A stretch of 64,000 bases of DNA, from positions 2,480,001 to 2,544,000 of the forward strand of contig NZ_CP098039.1 of assembly GCF_023650955.1 (NCBI RefSeq), written 5' to 3'. The DNA is from Thermosynechococcus sp. HN-54. Lineage in GTDB: Bacteria; Cyanobacteriota; Cyanobacteriia; Thermosynechococcales; Thermosynechococcaceae. Below are positions 1 to 9,044 of this stretch, one piece after another. Position numbers and translations under genes: made by a program. Each line of letters starts with the position of its first letter. Within the stretch, counting starts at the first letter, position 1. The notes beneath the pieces are model-generated. The model saw only the letters and a list, made by a program, of their open reading frames with translations. It was not told where the DNA came from and made no database searches.

Positions 1-314
1 CCTCGTTGATGATTGATGGCGGCTACCCGAAAAATATGGGCACCAAAATTCAGCACCCGGAGATTCATGTTCTCAATGGCGGCATTGTCGAGCACGCCCT
101 CGATATTGACTGGAAAATTATGGAAATTGTGAATATGGATGTGCCCTCACGGCAGATGTTTGCCTGTTTTGCGGAAGCCATGCTTTTAGAGTTTGAGGGC
201 TGGCACACCAATTTCTCTTGGGGGCGCAATCAAATTACGGTGGAAAAGATGCAGCAAATTGGTGAAGTCTCTCGCAAACACGGATTTAAGCCACTACTGT
301 TGAACACTCAGTAA
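1..314 (+). CDS. aar: Long-chain acyl-ACP reductase (AAR), C-terminal part
   Basis: The reading frame is open from the window edge, so only about the last 103 residues are present. The segment (GGYPKNMG near the start, then [16 protein letters not shown] and [11 protein letters not shown]) matches my memory of the C-terminus of cyanobacterial acyl-ACP reductase. That enzyme reduces fatty acyl-ACP to fatty aldehyde with NADPH as the first step of alkane synthesis. The call is supported by the next gene: aar lies directly upstream of accA in many cyanobacteria, here with a 22-bp gap on the same strand. The partner aldehyde-deformylating oxygenase would be expected further upstream, outside the window. 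The apparent TTG at position 6 is internal, not a real start. Confidence 0.85.
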   Translation, partial: SLMIDGGYPKNMGTKIQHPEIHVLNGGIVEHALDIDWKIMEIVNMDVPSRQMFACFAEAMLLEFEGWHTNFSWGRNQITVEKMQQIGEVSRKHGFKPLLLNTQ

Positions 315-336
315 CACAAAAGGAATCCAATCGCCT

Positions 337-1311
337 ATGGCAAACGAACGTCGCACGCTTCTGTTGGAGTTTGAAAAGCCCCTCGTGGAGCTAGAAGCCC
401 AAATTCAGCAAGTGCGGGATAAGTCTTCGGAGTTTGGCGTTGATGTCTCGGAGCAAATCCGTGAACTGGAAGAGCGCGCCAAGCAACTGCGCTATGAAAT
501 TTTCAGTAAGTTGACGCCGGGGCAAACCCTACAGGTGGCTCGCCATCCCCGCCGCCCCAGTACCCTTGATTACATCCAAGCCATTAGTGAAGAGTGGATT
601 GAACTCCATGGCGATCGCCGGGGCAGCGATGATCCAGCCATTGTGGGTGGCGTGGGTCGGCTCAATGGTCAACCCGTTGTGATGTTGGGTCAGCAAAAGG
701 GGCGGGATACCAAGGACAATGTGGCTCGCAATTTTGGTATGGCCTCCCCAGGGGGCTATCGCAAAGCCCTGCGCCTGATGGAGCATGCCAACCGCTTTCA
801 GATGCCCATCCTCACCTTTATTGATACGCCAGCGGCTTGGGCTGGGGTGGAGGCGGAAAAGTTTGGCCAAGGGGAAGCCATTGCCTACAATCTGCGGGAG
901 ATGTTTCGCTTTGAGGTGCCGATCATCTGCACCGTAATTGGCGAAGGCGGCTCAGGAGGAGCGTTGGCCATTGGTGTCGGCGATCGCCTGCTGATGTTTG
1001 AGCATGCCGTCTATAGTGTGGCGCCCCCGGAGGCCTGTGCCGCCATTCTCTGGCGCGATGCCCAAAAAGCCCCCCAAGCAGCGGAAGCGTTGAAAATCAC
1101 GGCTCGCGATCTGCTGAAGCTGGGAATCATTGATGAAATTGTGCCCGAACCCGTGGGCGCTGCCCATAGCAACCCTGTGGAAGCAGCGGAAAACCTCAAG
1201 GCCGCCCTCTTGCGAAATCTGGCCGAAGTGCAAGCCCTCAGCAGTAGTGAACGGCGGGAGTTGCGCTACCAGAAATTCCGGCGCATGGGGGTCTTTAGTC
1301 AAGCAGTATGA
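337..1311 (+). CDS. accA: Acetyl-CoA carboxylase carboxyltransferase subunit alpha
   Basis: 324 residues, the usual length for AccA. With AccD it transfers the carboxyl group from carboxybiotin on AccB to acetyl-CoA, giving malonyl-CoA for fatty-acid synthesis. Visible family features are an N-terminal helical segment ([12 protein letters not shown]), the RHPRRP stretch, [14 protein letters not shown], and the glycine-rich [15 protein letters not shown] of the crotonase-like fold near residues 202-216. The ATG is preceded by AAGGAA at a suitable distance. The stop overlaps the start of the next gene by four bases (ATGA), so the two are probably translationally coupled. AccB is encoded separately at 17.9-18.4 kb. 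Confidence 0.97.
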   Translation: MANERRTLLLEFEKPLVELEAQIQQVRDKSSEFGVDVSEQIRELEERAKQLRYEIFSKLTPGQTLQVARHPRRPSTLDYIQAISEEWIELHGDRRGSDDPAIVGGVGRLNGQPVVMLGQQKGRDTKDNVARNFGMASPGGYRKALRLMEHANRFQMPILTFIDTPAAWAGVEAEKFGQGEAIAYNLREMFRFEVPIICTVIGEGGSGGALAIGVGDRLLMFEHAVYSVAPPEACAAILWRDAQKAPQAAEALKITARDLLKLGIIDEIVPEPVGAAHSNPVEAAENLKAALLRNLAEVQALSSSERRELRYQKFRRMGVFSQAV

Positions 1312-2015
1312 CCCAACAAGTCCTCATCACAGGAGCCAGTAGTGGCATTGGGGCAGCCACCGCGGTTGCCTTTGCCCGCGCCGGATTTAATGTGGTGCTC
1401 TTGGGGCGATCGCCCGCGAAGCTTGCCGCTGTCCATGCCCAAGTGGTGGCCTGTGGGGTTGAAGCTCATACCTTTAGTGTGGATTTTAGCGATCCTGAAC
1501 CCCTGCGATCGCGCCTCGATCAGATTTTGGCCAGTGTCGGGGATGTCCACGTCTTGGTGAATAATGCGGGGATGGCCAGAACGGCGCCCCTCATTGATCA
1601 ACCCTTGGCGGACTGGCAGCAGATTCTTAACGTCAACCTCACCAGTGCCCTGATTTGCTCCCAAGCGATTCTGCCGCAACTGCGATCCCGCCAGTGCGGT
1701 ACGATAGTGAATGTTGTTTCAATTGCTGGGCGACATGTTTTTCCCGACTGGGGCGCCTACTGTGTCTCAAAGTTTGCCCTCATGGCTTTGACCAAAACGA
1801 TGGCCGCTGAAGAGCGTGCCCATGGTATCCGCGTGATTGCCATCTGTCCTGGCGCTGTTGACACCCCCATTTGGGAGCATGTTGCTGGAGACTTTGACCG
1901 CGCGGGGATGTTAACCCCAGAAGACGTTGCCAACACAATTTTGTACACGACGCAATTGCCACAAACGGCCTTTGTTGAAGAGCTAGTGGTCATGCCCCTT
2001 GGCGGAACCCTCTAG
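1308..2015 (+). CDS. Short-chain dehydrogenase/reductase (SDR family)
   Basis: 235 residues, a classical-length SDR. The Rossmann nucleotide-binding motif TGASSGIG is at residues 8-15, NNAG at 85-88, and the catalytic set Ser138, Tyr151, Lys155 (YCVSK) is complete, so an active NAD(P)-dependent oxidoreductase is expected. ADFSD-type specificity residues are not clear enough to choose NAD or NADP. The start overlaps the accA stop by four bases, suggesting one transcript with aar-accA. A role in lipid or aldehyde metabolism would fit those neighbours, but the substrate cannot be read from the sequence; it is not obviously FabG. Confidence 0.88.
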   Translation: MTQQVLITGASSGIGAATAVAFARAGFNVVLLGRSPAKLAAVHAQVVACGVEAHTFSVDFSDPEPLRSRLDQILASVGDVHVLVNNAGMARTAPLIDQPLADWQQILNVNLTSALICSQAILPQLRSRQCGTIVNVVSIAGRHVFPDWGAYCVSKFALMALTKTMAAEERAHGIRVIAICPGAVDTPIWEHVAGDFDRAGMLTPEDVANTILYTTQLPQTAFVEELVVMPLGGTL

Positions 2016-2047
2016 GCTCCCTTTGTCCTTCACTTGTCACTTTCTCT

Positions 2048-2737
2048 ATGACAACGTTCAATATGCCCGATTCGATCATTAACGGTAAAGCGACGACGCC
2101 TGCGATTTTGCCCGATCGCAACACGCACCAAGGTAAAGAAGCCATTCCCCACCCACCCCCCCCTGAGGTTGCCAAGGCAGAAATGATGGCGGCTGTGCGC
2201 ACGATTCTTCTGAGTGTGGGTGAGGATCCGGATCGCGAGGGGTTGCTGAAAACCCCTAAGCGGGTAGCCGAAGCAATGCAATTTCTCACCAGTGGTTACA
2301 GTCAATCCCTTGAGGCCCTCGTCAACGGCGCCATCTTTGATGAAGGCCACGACGAAATGGTCTTAGTGCGCGACATCAACTTCTTTAGCCTCTGTGAGCA
2401 TCACATGTTGCCCTTTATTGGCAAAGCCCATGTGGCCTACATTCCCAACCAGCGGGTGATTGGCCTCAGTAAACTGGCGCGAATTGTCGAGATGTATGCA
2501 CGGCGGCTGCAGGTGCAGGAACGGTTGACCCGTCAAGTGGCCGAAGCCATTGAAACAGTTCTTGATCCCAAGGGGGTAGCCGTGGTCATGGAAGCCAGCC
2601 ACATGTGCATGGTGATGCGCGGTGTCCAAAAACCCGGCTCGTGGACGGTGACCAGTTCAATGCTAGGCGTGTTTCGGGATGACCAAAAAACCCGTGAGGA
2701 GTTTCTCAACCTGATTCGCCATCAGCCAAATTTCTAA
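2048..2737 (+). CDS. folE: GTP cyclohydrolase I
   Basis: 229 residues. Converts GTP to 7,8-dihydroneopterin triphosphate, the first step toward tetrahydrofolate and pterins. The zinc ligands are visible: Cys116 and His119 in CEHHMLPF, and Cys187 in [11 protein letters not shown]. The [19 protein letters not shown] motif near residues 59-77 is diagnostic. The first 45 residues are proline-rich and poorly conserved, so the true start could be the ATG six codons later (2063). No strong Shine-Dalgarno sequence precedes either ATG. It lies 32 bp after the SDR gene on the same strand and is followed by a GC-rich hairpin. Confidence 0.96.
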   Translation: MTTFNMPDSIINGKATTPAILPDRNTHQGKEAIPHPPPPEVAKAEMMAAVRTILLSVGEDPDREGLLKTPKRVAEAMQFLTSGYSQSLEALVNGAIFDEGHDEMVLVRDINFFSLCEHHMLPFIGKAHVAYIPNQRVIGLSKLARIVEMYARRLQVQERLTRQVAEAIETVLDPKGVAVVMEASHMCMVMRGVQKPGSWTVTSSMLGVFRDDQKTREEFLNLIRHQPNF

Positions 2738-2750
2738 GGGTCTCTTGTGG

Positions 2751-2770
2751 GGGGGCGATCGCTAGCCCCC
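2751..2770 (+). terminator. GC-rich hairpin downstream of folE
   Basis: GGGGGC and GCCCCC form a perfect 6-bp stem around an 8-base loop (GATCGCTA), 13 bases after the folE stop. There is no run of T after it, so it is a weak candidate for an intrinsic terminator. The loop carries part of a HIP1-like GCGATCGC, so the hairpin may be coincidental. Confidence 0.4.
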
Positions 2771-2827
2771 TCAGTGGCTCTCAGAAACTTAGGTTAGGAT
2801 GAGAATGAGCGACATCCTCCTGAGATC

Positions 2828-3322
2828 ATGCTGCAAACACTCCCCTTGTCTAAACATCGCCAACGCCTCCAGACACCGCCAAAATTCCTCAAGGTGGGGG
2901 TAGCCTATCTGCTGTGGTGCTTCAGCCTCGTGGGGTTCTGCGGCCTGCAACGCTTTTATGTAGGGCAGCCGATTATGGGGTTTTTGTACCTGATCACCTT
3001 TGGCTTTTGTGGCGTCGGCCAATTGATTGATCTGTTTTTGATTCCGGGGATGGTGGATCATCGCAACACTTACTTGCGGGGACGTTATCTCGCGGCATGG
3101 GAGCAACCCGACCTCAGCTCAATGCCCACAACACCGATGCACCGTTTACTGCAAGTGGCCAAGGAACATGGGGGCGTTCTCTCAGCCGCCCAAGCAGCCC
3201 TTTATACCCACTTTGATGCCCAAACTGTTGAGGAACTCCTCTTTGAGGCACAGCGGCTGGGGTATGCCACTGTCTTTAATGATCCAGAAACGGGTGCAGT
3301 GCGCTATCGCTTTGATGTGTAG
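2828..3322 (+). CDS. TM2 domain-containing membrane protein
   Basis: 164 residues. After about 30 polar residues there are two hydrophobic segments (roughly 30-48 and 54-78) joined by GLQRFYVGQPIMG, the short turn with G, R/H, F-Y-x-G typical of TM2 domains. The C-terminal half is soluble and predicted helical (HGGVLSAAQAALYTHFDAQTVEELLFEAQRLG). The function of TM2 proteins in cyanobacteria is not established. It is followed by cobJ after only three bases, so cotranscription is likely, though no functional link to cobalamin synthesis is evident. Confidence 0.8.
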   Translation: MLQTLPLSKHRQRLQTPPKFLKVGVAYLLWCFSLVGFCGLQRFYVGQPIMGFLYLITFGFCGVGQLIDLFLIPGMVDHRNTYLRGRYLAAWEQPDLSSMPTTPMHRLLQVAKEHGGVLSAAQAALYTHFDAQTVEELLFEAQRLGYATVFNDPETGAVRYRFDV

Positions 3323-3325
3323 TGC

Positions 3326-5155
3326 ATGCCACTGTTAGCGGACTATCAACCGATTGGGGCGATCGCCACCACGGCTCAAGGACTGGCCCAACTCCAGCGC
3401 ATTGTTGAAACAGGGGTTCCCCTGAGCATTTGGGTGCCTAGCCATTTAGAATCCACCCACCCTAGGGTACAAACCTACAATCGCCCCCTTGCAGCACATC
3501 TCGAAAACCACTGGTGCCACTATCGCGCTTGGATCTTTGCCTTGGCCTGCGGCGCGGTGGTGCGATTGATTGCTCCCCTACTAAGCCACAAGAAACAGGA
3601 TCCCCCCGTCTGCGTGCTTTCTGAGGATGGCCAGTGGATCCTGAGTTTGCTGGGCGGTCATGGCGCCGGGGGCGATCGCCTGTGTCAAGTCCTCGGAGCC
3701 ACCATTGGTGCAACCCCGATTCTTACGGGAGCCAGTCACGCTCAGGGCTACTTTCCTGTGGATACGTGGGGCAAAGCCTTGGGTTGGCAGCAGGGCAGCG
3801 GCGACTGGAACGCGATCGCCAGCCAACAGGCTCAAGGGAAACCGTTGCAAGTGTATCAAACCTGCGGTAGTTCTTTGTGGCGCACTGGCCTCAGTCCCGA
3901 TCAACCCGTTGAGGTGGTGACCACACCACCAGAGAACAATGCCGTTTGGATCACCGAAAAAGTCTTAGCCGCTTCTCTAACCTCAAGTGTGGCTTGGCAT
4001 CCACGGGTACTATGGCTAGGCATTGGCTGTGAACGGGGAACACCGGCAGCCCTGATCCAAGAGGCGATTGATCATACTCTTGCTCAAGCCGGGTTAAGTC
4101 CGCTAGCGATCGCCGGCATTGCCAGTATTGATCGCAAAGCCGATGAGGTGGGTTTATGTCAGGTGGCTGCGGCGCACCATTGGCCAACTCGCTGGTTTTC
4201 CGCTCAAGAATTAGCCGCCGTTACCGTACCCACTCCCTCAGCAATTGTGGCCGCAGAAATGGGAACCCCCAGTGTGGCTGAAGCAGCGGCAGTATTGGCC
4301 AGTGATCGAGGGCAATTGATCGTGCCGAAGCAAATCTACCGTTGCCCTAGTGAACGCGGTGCGGTGACGATCGCCCTTGCCCAAGCACAGCGGGAATTCA
4401 TTCCCCGGCAAGGCTCCCTCAGCCTCATTGGCACCGGTCCGGGGGCATTGGATCAGCTCACCCTCGCAGCACGCTCCGCCCTTTTGGCCGCTGATATGCT
4501 TGTGGGCTATGACCTTTACCTAGACCTGCTGACCCCCCTACGGCGACCGGGACAGATGGTGGCAGCTTATGCCATTACCCAAGAGCGGCAACGCGCTCAA
4601 GATGCCATTGATCTAGCCCAGTGGGGACTCAATGTCGCCGTGGTCTCTTCTGGCGACTGTGGGATCTATGGCATGGCGGGTCTAGTCCTAGAGCTATTAG
4701 CAGAAGCAGGTATCAGCGATTTACCTGTGGAGGTGTTGCCGGGGGTGAGTGCCGTCAATGCTGCGGCGGCTCGTTTGGGGGCACCCCTGATGCATGACTT
4801 TTGTACCATTAGCCTCAGCGATCGCCTGACCCCTTGGCCAGTGATTGAGAAGCGCCTACGCGCTGCGGCTGCAGCCGATTTTGTGACCGCCCTTTATAAT
4901 CCGCGTTCGCGCGATCGCCAGCAGCAATTGGTGGACGCCAAAGCCATTTTCTTAGACTATCGTTCACCGCAAACACCCGTGGCGATCGTCCGTGCCGCCT
5001 ATCGTGCCGAGGAGCACATTACCTTAACCACCCTTGGCGCCTTGGAACCGGAAACGGTGGATATGTTTAGCTTGGTGCTGATCGGCAATGCCAGTACTCG
5101 CCGCTTCCATGATTGGCTGATTACCCCTCGCGGCTATCTCGGAAAGGCATCCTAG
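3326..5155 (+). CDS. cobJ: CbiG-CobJ fusion: cobalt-precorrin-5A hydrolase domain and precorrin-3B C17-methyltransferase
   Basis: 609 residues, about twice the length of a stand-alone CobJ. Residues 1 to about 350 resemble CbiG, which opens the ring and releases the acetaldehyde fragment in the anaerobic corrin route (APLLSHKKQDPP, LSLLGGHGAGGD and a C-terminal VAAEMGTPSVAEAAA segment). From about residue 360 there is a complete tetrapyrrole methylase of CobJ/CbiH type: LSLIGTGPGALDQLTLAA, SSGDCGIYGMAG, VEVLPGVSAVNAAAARLG, and YNPRSRDRQQQL. The methylase adds a methyl at C17 with S-adenosylmethionine and contracts the ring. Such fusions are known in cyanobacteria. Together with the CbiM locus at 52 kb it indicates B12-type cofactor synthesis. 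Confidence 0.93.
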   Translation: MPLLADYQPIGAIATTAQGLAQLQRIVETGVPLSIWVPSHLESTHPRVQTYNRPLAAHLENHWCHYRAWIFALACGAVVRLIAPLLSHKKQDPPVCVLSEDGQWILSLLGGHGAGGDRLCQVLGATIGATPILTGASHAQGYFPVDTWGKALGWQQGSGDWNAIASQQAQGKPLQVYQTCGSSLWRTGLSPDQPVEVVTTPPENNAVWITEKVLAASLTSSVAWHPRVLWLGIGCERGTPAALIQEAIDHTLAQAGLSPLAIAGIASIDRKADEVGLCQVAAAHHWPTRWFSAQELAAVTVPTPSAIVAAEMGTPSVAEAAAVLASDRGQLIVPKQIYRCPSERGAVTIALAQAQREFIPRQGSLSLIGTGPGALDQLTLAARSALLAADMLVGYDLYLDLLTPLRRPGQMVAAYAITQERQRAQDAIDLAQWGLNVAVVSSGDCGIYGMAGLVLELLAEAGISDLPVEVLPGVSAVNAAAARLGAPLMHDFCTISLSDRLTPWPVIEKRLRAAAAADFVTALYNPRSRDRQQQLVDAKAIFLDYRSPQTPVAIVRAAYRAEEHITLTTLGALEPETVDMFSLVLIGNASTRRFHDWLITPRGYLGKAS

Positions 5156-5511
5156 AGCAAGCCGGCCTGACCAAGTAGATTAAAGCAAGCCCAGTTGACA
5201 ATACTGAGGGCGATCGAGCCAAAGAAGGCACTCCAAAAACCATTGCGTAGTCTAAAGCCATCGACAAGGGCTGCCGCAAGGGCAAAAATGGCGGCATTGA
5301 TAATTAGCGCCACTAGACCAAACGACAGAAAAATAAAGGGGAATGCAAAGAATTTCAGGATAGCCCCCAACGTGGCATTCAGCAAGCCAAAGACAATGGC
5401 CGACCACAGCGCAGTTGTGAATTTATCAATTTCCACCCCCAGAAACGAGAGCCGCGACACAATAAACAAGCTAATACCGGTCACCAGCCACGTAATCAGT
5501 AAACCCCACAT
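5152..5511 (-). CDS. Phage-holin-like 4-TM membrane protein
   Basis: 119 residues from the ATG at 5511 (MWGLLITWLVTG), chosen because GGGAG lies just upstream and the longer reading frame adds only unconserved sequence. Four hydrophobic segments are visible (about 3-22, 33-52, 56-80, 90-115), with a Gly-Leu-Asn-containing second helix. This pattern matches the small membrane family labelled phage holin family or 4TM in annotation pipelines. Despite the name, these proteins are ordinary bacterial membrane proteins of unknown role. It lies 17 bp behind the next small membrane gene on the same strand. Its stop overlaps the cobJ stop by four bases in convergent orientation. Confidence 0.72.
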   Translation of the reverse strand: MWGLLITWLVTGISLFIVSRLSFLGVEIDKFTTALWSAIVFGLLNATLGAILKFFAFPFIFLSFGLVALIINAAIFALAAALVDGFRLRNGFWSAFFGSIALSIVNWACFNLLGQAGLL

Positions 5512-5528
5512 AGGCAACTCCCCAGGAC

Positions 5529-5741
5529 TTAGACCACAATCAAAAAGAAGGGCAACACGGGTACCCCAAAGGCAGCACTCAACCCGTAGCTGATTAGGCT
5601 GAGGAGAAGACTGAGCAGAAGCGAGAGACACAGTGACCACATCAGGTGGGAGGCAAACTCCTGTAACCCCTGCCAAAAGGGATCAAAGGACACCTCTAGG
5701 ACTTGGCCATTGGCAGACACGAGTACGGACGCTTGGGACAT
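5529..5741 (-). CDS. Small membrane protein, unknown function
   Basis: 70 residues from the ATG at 5741 (MSQASVLVSANGQVLEV). This start is preferred because AGAGGAGAG stands directly upstream; the longer frame has no support. The first 30 residues are polar and resemble a short beta hairpin (LVSANGQVLEVSFDPFWQGL). They are followed by one or two hydrophobic helices (about 32-70) rich in Leu and Ser. No family is recognised. It is 17 bp upstream of the 4-TM protein gene on the same strand, and the pair may be an operon. Confidence 0.6.
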   Translation of the reverse strand: MSQASVLVSANGQVLEVSFDPFWQGLQEFASHLMWSLCLSLLLSLLLSLISYGLSAAFGVPVLPFFLIVV

Positions 5742-5882
5742 TGCACTCTCCTCTAGCAGCGCTGCCTCTATTCTAAGCCAGCGGTGAGAACGTAACGTTT
5801 TTAGACATAAATTATTGGTAAACTCGCCGCTCCTGAAATCTGGGGCGATAATAGATAAAGAGCGCGACGCACTGAGGTGGGC

Positions 5883-7130
5883 ATGGGACAAGGTTGGCAA
5901 GTGGGGCATGTCTTTGGCATTCCCCTCTACATTGATCGGTCGTGGTTTCTAGTGATTCTGCTGTTTACATTTCTCAATGGCAGTGACTGGCAAGCCACCT
6001 ACCCTCAGTGGGGAGCACTGGTATGGGTGATGGGATTCCTGGTTTCCCTGCTGCTGTTTGCCTCAGTGCTGCTCCATGAATTGGGGCATAGCTTGGTGGC
6101 ACGTTCCCAAGGGATTACCGTGCGCTCAATTACTCTCTTTCTCTTTGGCGGCATGGCGGCCATTGAACGGGAATCCAACACCCCCGGTCAAGCCTTTCAG
6201 GTGGCGATCGCGGGTCCTTTGGTGAGTTTTGCCCTCTTTGCCCTCTTGCAAGCAGCCGCTGTGATCCTGCCAAGGGAGCATCCTTTCCATGAACTGTTGC
6301 TCTATCTGGCCAATATCAACTTTGTCTTGGGGGTCTTTAACCTCTTGCCGGGGCTTCCCCTCGATGGTGGCCAAGTGCTCAAGGCAGCCGTTTGGAAATT
6401 GACGGGCAATCGCTTTCAGGGGATGCGTTGGGCAGCGCGATCGGGACAGGTGTTGGGATGGCTAGCCATTAGTTTTGGGCTATTGCTGACACTCCTTGGC
6501 AGTGGTAATGGTCTGTGGTTGGGACTGTTGGGTTGGTTTGCCCTGCAAAATGCGATACTTTATCACCGTCTCAGCCAGCTCCAAGAAACACTGCTCACTC
6601 TCACGGCTGCCGAGGCCATGACACGGGATTTTCGCGTCATTGAGGGGACGCTCTCCCTGCGGGAGTTTGCCGATCGCTATCTGCTGCTGGCCGATCGCCA
6701 GCCCACGGCTTACTTTGTCGCTACTGATGGGCGCTATCGGGGCTATTTGGATGCCCAAGCCCTGAACCATGTGGAACGCAGCCGCTGGGAGGTGACCCCT
6801 GTGGAAGAATTAACCATTCCCCTGAGGGCAATTGCCACCGTCAAAGAAACCGATTCTCTCGCCAAGGTTGTCTGCACCCTAGAGGAGCAGCAGCAGCGCT
6901 TTGTGACTGTTTTGACTCCTGCCGATGCCGTTGCTGGCGTGATTGATCGCGGCGATGTCCTGCTAGCTCTGGCCAAACGCTTGCATTGGCAACTGGGGAA
7001 ACAGGACATTCAACGCCTCAAGCAAGAAAGGCGCTATCCCCCTGAACTGCAATTATTGGAACTCGCACGCACTGCGCTGCAATTTCAGGGGAGCGATCGC
7101 GGCATACCACTCGTTTCTCAAGTTCGCTAA
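5883..7130 (+). CDS. Site-2-type M50 zinc metalloprotease with C-terminal CBS-like region
   Basis: 415 residues from the ATG at 5883; a GTG two codons earlier (5877) is possible, but its GAGGTGG is better placed as the ribosome site of the ATG. The zinc motif HELGH is at 65-69 with catalytic Glu66, and the third ligand lies in NLLPGLPLDGG (Asp161). Six or so membrane helices fill the first 225 residues. After that comes a soluble part (AAEAMTRDFRVIEG onward, to about 360) that looks like a CBS pair, as in archaeal and cyanobacterial S2P homologues. Such proteases cut membrane-anchored regulators; the substrate here is unknown. Confidence 0.88.
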   Translation: MGQGWQVGHVFGIPLYIDRSWFLVILLFTFLNGSDWQATYPQWGALVWVMGFLVSLLLFASVLLHELGHSLVARSQGITVRSITLFLFGGMAAIERESNTPGQAFQVAIAGPLVSFALFALLQAAAVILPREHPFHELLLYLANINFVLGVFNLLPGLPLDGGQVLKAAVWKLTGNRFQGMRWAARSGQVLGWLAISFGLLLTLLGSGNGLWLGLLGWFALQNAILYHRLSQLQETLLTLTAAEAMTRDFRVIEGTLSLREFADRYLLLADRQPTAYFVATDGRYRGYLDAQALNHVERSRWEVTPVEELTIPLRAIATVKETDSLAKVVCTLEEQQQRFVTVLTPADAVAGVIDRGDVLLALAKRLHWQLGKQDIQRLKQERRYPPELQLLELARTALQFQGSDRGIPLVSQVR

Positions 7131-7141
7131 AAATTTTAACA

Positions 7142-7825
7142 ATGGCTACTGCAACGGCGATCGCTCGCGCAATCATCAACTTTCGGGATTTAGAGACCAA
7201 ATTAGGCCTCGTTAAATCCACCGACCCTAACTTTTTTCCTGAGTGGCAATCGGAAACAGCACAGCTCAGCGATAGGGAAATAGAGATATTAAACCGCTTA
7301 TCCCAACGGTATTTACTCTACTTAGAAGAGAGTGAAGTGAGTGAAGGAACACTCAATATTATTTTACTATCTCCCTTACTAGACGCATTAGGCTTGTGTG
7401 ACCCCCCCTATCGCATTCGCGGCGAAACATGGGTAGAAATCCAAACAACAGTTGATAGTGAAGAGGGCAGAATCAACCTAGAGGGACGGATAGATGCGCT
7501 GACCATTCGGGACAACTTCTGGCTAGTTGTGATTGAAGGTAAACGGAGTGGCTTTAGTGTCCTACGGGCTGTGCCCCAAGCCCTTGCCTATATGTCTGCC
7601 TGTCCTGACCGCAATATCCCTACTTTTGGCTTGGTGACGAATGGCTATGACTATCTTTTTGTGAAACTCATTGGCAATGAATTTGCGCTATCCCATAACT
7701 TTACGTTGCTTGCCGATAGCGATCGCAATCTCATCCGAGTCGCACGGATACTCAAGCATTTAGTCCAGTACATTCCTGTTGCAAAGGATTTTCAGAGGCC
7801 AAAACCTTCAGATCAGATTAATTAA
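7142..7825 (+). CDS. HsdR N-terminal-like PD-(D/E)XK nuclease-fold protein, orphan
   Basis: 227 residues. The core has the PD-(D/E)XK pattern seen in type I restriction HsdR N-terminal domains: Asp118 (GRIDAL), then Glu132-Gly-Lys134 (VIEGKRSG), then a QxxxY motif (Gln146-Ala-Leu-Ala-Tyr150), and a late TFGLVTNGYDY strand. There is no helicase domain, and no HsdM or HsdS gene is nearby. It is therefore either an orphan nuclease domain or a member of the small HsdR_N-like family that is common in cyanobacteria and whose role is unknown. The gene contains HIP1 octamers, so it has long resided in this lineage. It converges on trnW and ends just before it. Confidence 0.7.
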   Translation: MATATAIARAIINFRDLETKLGLVKSTDPNFFPEWQSETAQLSDREIEILNRLSQRYLLYLEESEVSEGTLNIILLSPLLDALGLCDPPYRIRGETWVEIQTTVDSEEGRINLEGRIDALTIRDNFWLVVIEGKRSGFSVLRAVPQALAYMSACPDRNIPTFGLVTNGYDYLFVKLIGNEFALSHNFTLLADSDRNLIRVARILKHLVQYIPVAKDFQRPKPSDQIN

Positions 7826-7898
7826 CGCGCCCTGGAGGACTCGAACCCCCGACATCCGGTTTTGGAGACCGACGTTCTACCAACTGAACTAAGGACGC
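7826..7898 (-). tRNA. trnW: tRNA-Trp (anticodon CCA)
   Basis: 73 nt. The acceptor stem GCGTCCT/AGGGCGC, D arm, anticodon loop CTCCAAA (anticodon CCA), 5-nt variable loop and a T arm with TTCGAGT all pair properly. The discriminator base is G and CCA is not encoded. It lies 8 bp downstream of rplS on the same strand, an order conserved in cyanobacteria. Confidence 0.97.
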
Positions 7899-7906
7899 AA
7901 GGCTGT

Positions 7907-8269
7907 TTACAGAGGGCGATCGAACCGTGCTTTGATGCGCGAGGCTTTACCCACGAGGTTGCGCAGGTAGTAGAGTTTGGCACGGCGGACTTTACCCCGC
8001 TGGATTACTTTTATACTATCAATTCGTGGCGAATGTAGCAAAAAGACGCGCTCAACGCCCACGCCTTGAAAGACACGGCGCACGGTAATGGTGCGATTAA
8101 TGCCCGTGTTGCGCATGGCAATCACATCCCCTTCGTAGGGCTGCACGCGCTCTTTACCGCCTTCTTGAATTTTGACTCCGACCCGAACGCGATCGCCCAC
8201 ATGAATCACGGGCAAGTCAGTCTTCATTTGCTCCGCTTCAATTGAGCGAATAATCTCTTGGGCGTTCAT
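7907..8269 (-). CDS. rplS: 50S ribosomal protein L19
   Basis: 120 residues, the normal length. L19 sits at the interface of the 30S and 50S subunits. The family pattern is clear: [22 protein letters not shown], the YEGDVIA strand, then [20 protein letters not shown] and RRAKLYYLR. The ATG is preceded by AAGGAAC in the minus-strand leader. trnW follows downstream. In many cyanobacteria secE and nusG would follow trnW, but here a convergent HsdR-like gene occupies that position. Confidence 0.98.
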   Translation of the reverse strand: MNAQEIIRSIEAEQMKTDLPVIHVGDRVRVGVKIQEGGKERVQPYEGDVIAMRNTGINRTITVRRVFQGVGVERVFLLHSPRIDSIKVIQRGKVRRAKLYYLRNLVGKASRIKARFDRPL

Positions 8270-8334
8270 GACAGTTCCTTAACTCGCAATCTCTTAGCAT
8301 ACCCTAAGCACTTGGACTTGTCTAGGCTAGAGGT

Positions 8335-8931
8335 TTATTTCTTGCCTTGCAGATCGCCAAGGGTATATCCCAAAGTCAACAGCATCCGTCGCAGCAGGGG
8401 CAAGCTCAAGCCAATCACATTGCTGGGGGTACCGACAATTTTCTCAACAAAGGCTCCACCGCGACCATCGAGGGCAAAGCAGCCCGCACAGGCAAGGGGT
8501 TCACCCGAGGCCACATAGGCAGCAATTTCAGCATCACTGATCTCAGCAAAAACCACTTGGGTGGACTCCACCTCGACACAGGTGCGCCCCTGTGCCAAAT
8601 CAATCAAGGCATGGCCTGTCAGCAATTCTCCCGTTTGACCGCGCATGTGTTGCCAGCGGGCGATCGCCACCTCAGGTGAGGCAGGTTTACCATAAATTTC
8701 TCCCCCCAGAACCAGCACAGAATCACAACCCAAAATGAGGGCGGGGGGTGGGTAGGTTTGAGCCACTGTTTCTGCCTTACACCGTGCCAGTAATCGCACC
8801 AGTTCCGTGGGAGTAGTTGCCTGAATCACGGATTCATCAAAGTGGCTGGGTTGAATAATGGGATCAATGCCAACTTGTTGCAGCAATTGGCGGCGCGCCG
8901 GCGAGGCAGAGGCAAGAACAAAGGGCACCAT
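8335..8931 (-). CDS. maf: Maf family nucleoside triphosphate pyrophosphatase
   Basis: 198 residues. The N-terminal signature [12 protein letters not shown], the FDES motif near residue 31 and the [15 protein letters not shown] segment near 69-83 identify the Maf/HAM1 fold. These enzymes hydrolyse non-canonical or modified nucleoside triphosphates, often dTTP/UTP analogues, to monophosphates in the cytosol. The gene is 65 bp upstream of rplS on the same strand and could be transcribed with it. Substrate specificity (YhdE versus YceF type) was not resolved by eye. Confidence 0.9.
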   Translation of the reverse strand: MVPFVLASASPARRQLLQQVGIDPIIQPSHFDESVIQATTPTELVRLLARCKAETVAQTYPPPALILGCDSVLVLGGEIYGKPASPEVAIARWQHMRGQTGELLTGHALIDLAQGRTCVEVESTQVVFAEISDAEIAAYVASGEPLACAGCFALDGRGGAFVEKIVGTPSNVIGLSLPLLRRMLLTLGYTLGDLQGKK

Positions 8932-9044
8932 AGGACTGCTTGCTAAGTAACTGATTCTTATGATCTCACATTGAAATTGCTAAACCTGCATGAGGTGTCC
9001 CATTGAGGGGCTATTATCGAGGTGTTGCGTCTGGAGTCAGATTA

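Noticed and set aside
952-1302. 116-residue minus-strand frame inside accA
   Set aside because: Fully antisense to a conserved coding region, no ribosome site, no recognisable fold.
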